Assembly: GCF_009938205.1 (NCBI RefSeq)
Contig: NZ_AP019654.1
Location: forward strand, 1,426,001-1,490,000
Length of the DNA stretch: 64,000 bases
Source of the DNA: Vibrio panuliri
GTDB taxonomy: Bacteria; Pseudomonadota; Gammaproteobacteria; Enterobacterales; Vibrionaceae
Reading direction: 5' to 3'
Part shown: in pieces, positions 62,008 through 64,000 of the stretch
How positions within the stretch are numbered: position 1 is the stretch's first letter
How the letters are laid out: each line of letters starts with the position of its first letter
Position numbers and translations under genes: made by a program
Notes under the pieces: model-generated
Told to the model about the DNA's origin: nothing
Seen by the model: only the letters and a program-made list of their open reading frames with translations
The model's database searches: none

Positions 62008-62113
62008 CGAGTGCCATCCTCATGCATATTATTTGAATTCTGTATGTGTACTCATGTTTTGACAATTATAGAGGGTTTGCCATCTCGCTGGTACCAAAAA
62101 AACGTAATATACT

Positions 62114-62135
62114 TTTGTATCATTGTAAATACAAA
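62114..62135. promoter_or_regulatory. Candidate operator of the SorC-type regulator, site 1
   Basis: TTTGTAT-N8-ATACAAA, a perfect 7-bp inverted repeat ending 11 bp before the FucU/RbsD-like gene, in the divergent region next to the regulator gene. The half-site recurs at 62652-62685. Confidence 0.6.
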
Positions 62136-62146
62136 GGTAAATAATT

Positions 62147-62578
62147 ATGCTCAAACATATCGACCCGCTATTAAATGCCGAGCTACTTTTTGCACTGCAA
62201 AATATGGGGCACGGTGATCGATTAGCCATTGTAGATGCTAATTTCCCCGCTAAGTCTCATGCCAAAAATCACTTTGTTTCCCTCACTGGCGTTGACGCCT
62301 CAGCCGTATTGGCAAGCCTGTTAAAGCACTTTCCATTAGATGCATTTACCGAGGTGCCGATGTGGATTATGGCTGAAGATGGTAGTGAAGTACCGACTGA
62401 AGCTGCCCGAGACTTTATGCGGGTAAAGGATGCATCGGAGGAATCTGAGCATCAAAGTATTCTGCTGGATAGACAAGACTTTTACGTTGCAACGCGAGAG
62501 TGCCAACTGGTGATTAGTACCAGTGATATGCGCCCGTATGCGTGCATGATTTTACAAAAAGGTGTGATCTTTGACTGA
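62147..62578 (+). CDS. FucU/RbsD family sugar mutarotase
   Basis: 143-residue RbsD/FucU family protein, which interconverts anomers of a sugar such as fucose or ribose before or after uptake. The N-terminal signature is PLLNAELLFALQNMGHGDRLAIVDANFPA, with the catalytic His in MGHGD and the Asp in DANFPA. The later part (PMWIMAEDGSEVP) is nearer FucU than RbsD. It is the first gene of an operon with a sugar ABC ATPase. Confidence 0.9.
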   Translation: MLKHIDPLLNAELLFALQNMGHGDRLAIVDANFPAKSHAKNHFVSLTGVDASAVLASLLKHFPLDAFTEVPMWIMAEDGSEVPTEAARDFMRVKDASEESEHQSILLDRQDFYVATRECQLVISTSDMRPYACMILQKGVIFD

Positions 62579-62651
62579 GGTCATAATTCCAACCAAATAG
62601 CGACGGGGTGAGTTGTTCATTTTTTAAACTGATATCTTTATCACAGAATGC

Positions 62652-62685
62652 TTTACAAATGATCATCTAAGATTACTTTTGTAAA
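62652..62685. promoter_or_regulatory. Candidate operator of the SorC-type regulator, site 2
   Basis: TTTACAAA (62652-62659) and TTTTGTAAA (62677-62685) form an inverted repeat with a 17-nt spacer, 25 bp before the ABC gene. It shares the TTTGTA half-site with 62114-62135, so the regulator may also act between the two genes. Confidence 0.5.
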
Positions 62686-62710
62686 TTAATGGATGATTAA
62701 CGGAGTGGTC

Positions 62711-64000
62711 ATGTCGGAAGTAGCGAATACTATTGAGATACGATCCATTAAAAAAGCCTTTGGCAGTAACACCGTCTTACATGATGTAAGTTTGGCTGTT
62801 GAGGGTGGTAGTGTTCTTGCGTTGATGGGCGCTAATGGGGCGGGTAAGTCAACCTTGGTAAAGATATTGAGTGGTGTCTATTCCGCTGATGAAGGGGCAA
62901 TTTTAATCAACGGAAACCCAGTGGATGTCTCCACCCCTCAGTTAGCACGTGAAGCGGGCATCATTACCGTTCACCAAATAATAAATGATGGTGTGGTGCA
63001 AGACCTCAACATCGCAGAAAACCTGTTATTGGATAAGTTATGTGATGGACGCTTTGGCACCTTAATTTCGCAAAAAGATCTCGAATCTCAAGCTCGTCCT
63101 TTGGCGGATAAAATAGGGCTGACACTTCCATTAGATACTCAAGTCTCAGAGCTTTCACAAGCCGATCGCCAATTGGTCGCCATCGCGCGTGCGATTTCAG
63201 ATAAACCAAAGCTATTGATCTTAGATGAGCCGACATCTTCTTTGTCAGACACTGAATCAATTAAGTTGTTTGAAGCAGTCAAAGTGATGCGAAGTCAGGG
63301 CGTTGCAGTGGTTTATATCTCTCACCGTATGTCAGATATTCGCACTTTGGCTGACAAGATTGCGGCACTACGTGAAGGTCGAATTGTTGGGCTGTTTGAG
63401 CCTCCGCTTGATTATGACGCAGCCGTTGATTCGATGTTAGGTCATGCGGTGGGCGAAGTAAGCCATAAATATCGCCAAGGTGAACGTACCATTCTAGAAC
63501 TGCTAGACGTTCGCTTGAAAGAGCAATCACAACCCTTTGATCTGACGTTGAAGTCAGGGGAAATTGTGGTGCTTACTGGTCTATTGTCTTCTGGTTGTAC
63601 TTCTGTTGTGGAAGGCATTTTTGGTATGGCTAAGTTTTCTTCAGGCACGATCAAACTTGCAGGCAAAGAGTGGACACCAAGCTCGCCCGTTCATGCGATA
63701 GACAGCGGTATCTTTATGGTGCAAGAAGACCGAGGTAACAACGCACTCATTCCTGCATTTTCAATAGAACAAAACGTAAGTCTCCCATTTCTAAAGCAGT
63801 TTTCTTCGTTTGGTTTTATTGACAGAAAGCGTGAGAAACAGCAGGTCGAAAAGGCAATTCAAACCACCAAAGTGAAATACACCGACCAAGAAGAGTTAAT
63901 GTCTACGCTGTCTGGGGGAAATCAGCAAAAAGCGATGGTTGCGCGTTGGATGATGGAATCATGCCATGTGTTATTGCTCAATGAGCCATTCCAAGGTGTG
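62711..64000 (+). CDS. Sugar ABC transporter ATP-binding protein, cut by window end
   Basis: Hand translation gives 430 residues, open to the window edge, of an RbsA/MglA-type double ATPase (normally about 500). The first domain has Walker A GANGAGKST, a Q loop in TVHQIINDG, the signature ELSQADRQ in place of LSGGxxQ, Walker B LLILDEPTSSL and H-loop YISHRM. The second domain has a degenerate Walker A (GLLSSGCTSVV), the signature LSGGNQQK and a Walker B LLLNEPFQGV with Asn for Asp. One degenerate site is normal for this family. The permease and binding protein should follow. Confidence 0.92.
   Translation, partial: MSEVANTIEIRSIKKAFGSNTVLHDVSLAVEGGSVLALMGANGAGKSTLVKILSGVYSADEGAILINGNPVDVSTPQLAREAGIITVHQIINDGVVQDLNIAENLLLDKLCDGRFGTLISQKDLESQARPLADKIGLTLPLDTQVSELSQADRQLVAIARAISDKPKLLILDEPTSSLSDTESIKLFEAVKVMRSQGVAVVYISHRMSDIRTLADKIAALREGRIVGLFEPPLDYDAAVDSMLGHAVGEVSHKYRQGERTILELLDVRLKEQSQPFDLTLKSGEIVVLTGLLSSGCTSVVEGIFGMAKFSSGTIKLAGKEWTPSSPVHAIDSGIFMVQEDRGNNALIPAFSIEQNVSLPFLKQFSSFGFIDRKREKQQVEKAIQTTKVKYTDQEELMSTLSGGNQQKAMVARWMMESCHVLLLNEPFQGV

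Overview
The window looks like a Vibrio (or close Vibrionaceae) chromosome. It carries a yjjI-yjjW anaerobic glycyl-radical pair, a TfoX/Sxy-family regulator, a long (367-residue) PurC with a PurR box, a SulA with a LexA box, a TtpC/ExbB/ExbD/TonB2-type energising operon, and a chromosomal-integron cassette array with VCR-like attC sites. The species cannot be named from this sequence alone.

Layout. 1-8.8 kb is core genome: lysO (cut by the window edge), an HDOD protein, a TfoX-family protein, a LysE-type exporter, a methyl-accepting chemotaxis protein and yjjI-yjjW. About 9.1-32.1 kb is a gene-cassette array of roughly 16 cassettes with no integron integrase in the window. Most cassettes were delimited by matching the first bases (GTTRRRY) of each cassette with their reverse complement (RYYYAAC) at its end. 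32.3-64 kb is core again: a second LysE-type exporter, GNAT, LysR, purC, sulA, a glycerophosphodiester phosphodiesterase, a TAXI-TRAP transporter, an OmpR-type two-component system, a Fur-boxed siderophore receptor followed by a Fur-boxed TonB2-type operon, a polar amino acid ABC transporter divergent from a CitA/DcuS-like two-component system, a DUF2726 protein, a GGDEF cyclase, pirin, DUF3297, and a SorC-type regulator divergent from a FucU/RbsD mutarotase and a sugar ABC ATPase cut by the window end.

The array is the unusual part. (1) One cassette (17.3-19.8 kb) holds a complete retron-like system: a small membrane ORF, a deoxyribosyltransferase-like putative effector, and a reverse transcriptase with the retron NAxxH and YADD motifs fused to an N-terminal winged-helix-like domain. 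A retron-type ncRNA, with 15-nt a1/a2 repeats, a short msr hairpin and a perfect 21-bp msd stem, appears to lie inside the reverse transcriptase reading frame, between the two domains. (2) At least eleven copies of one unusual cassette boundary element occur. They pair a shared left part of about 400 bp with, in seven cases, the right end of an IS1111-attC-type IS110 element; the intact parent IS is present at 13.1-14.5 kb. That IS end places GGGAGGGGG and an ATG just before the crossover point, so a cassette can receive a ribosome binding site and start codon from its attC. (3) Other cassettes encode two HEPN-like proteins with Rx4H motifs, a GIY-YIG-like protein, several small membrane proteins, a histidine phosphatase and a degenerate tRNA-like gene. 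Taken together this resembles an anti-phage or stress gene store, but only the retron reverse transcriptase and a few domains are recognisable; most cassette products are unknown.
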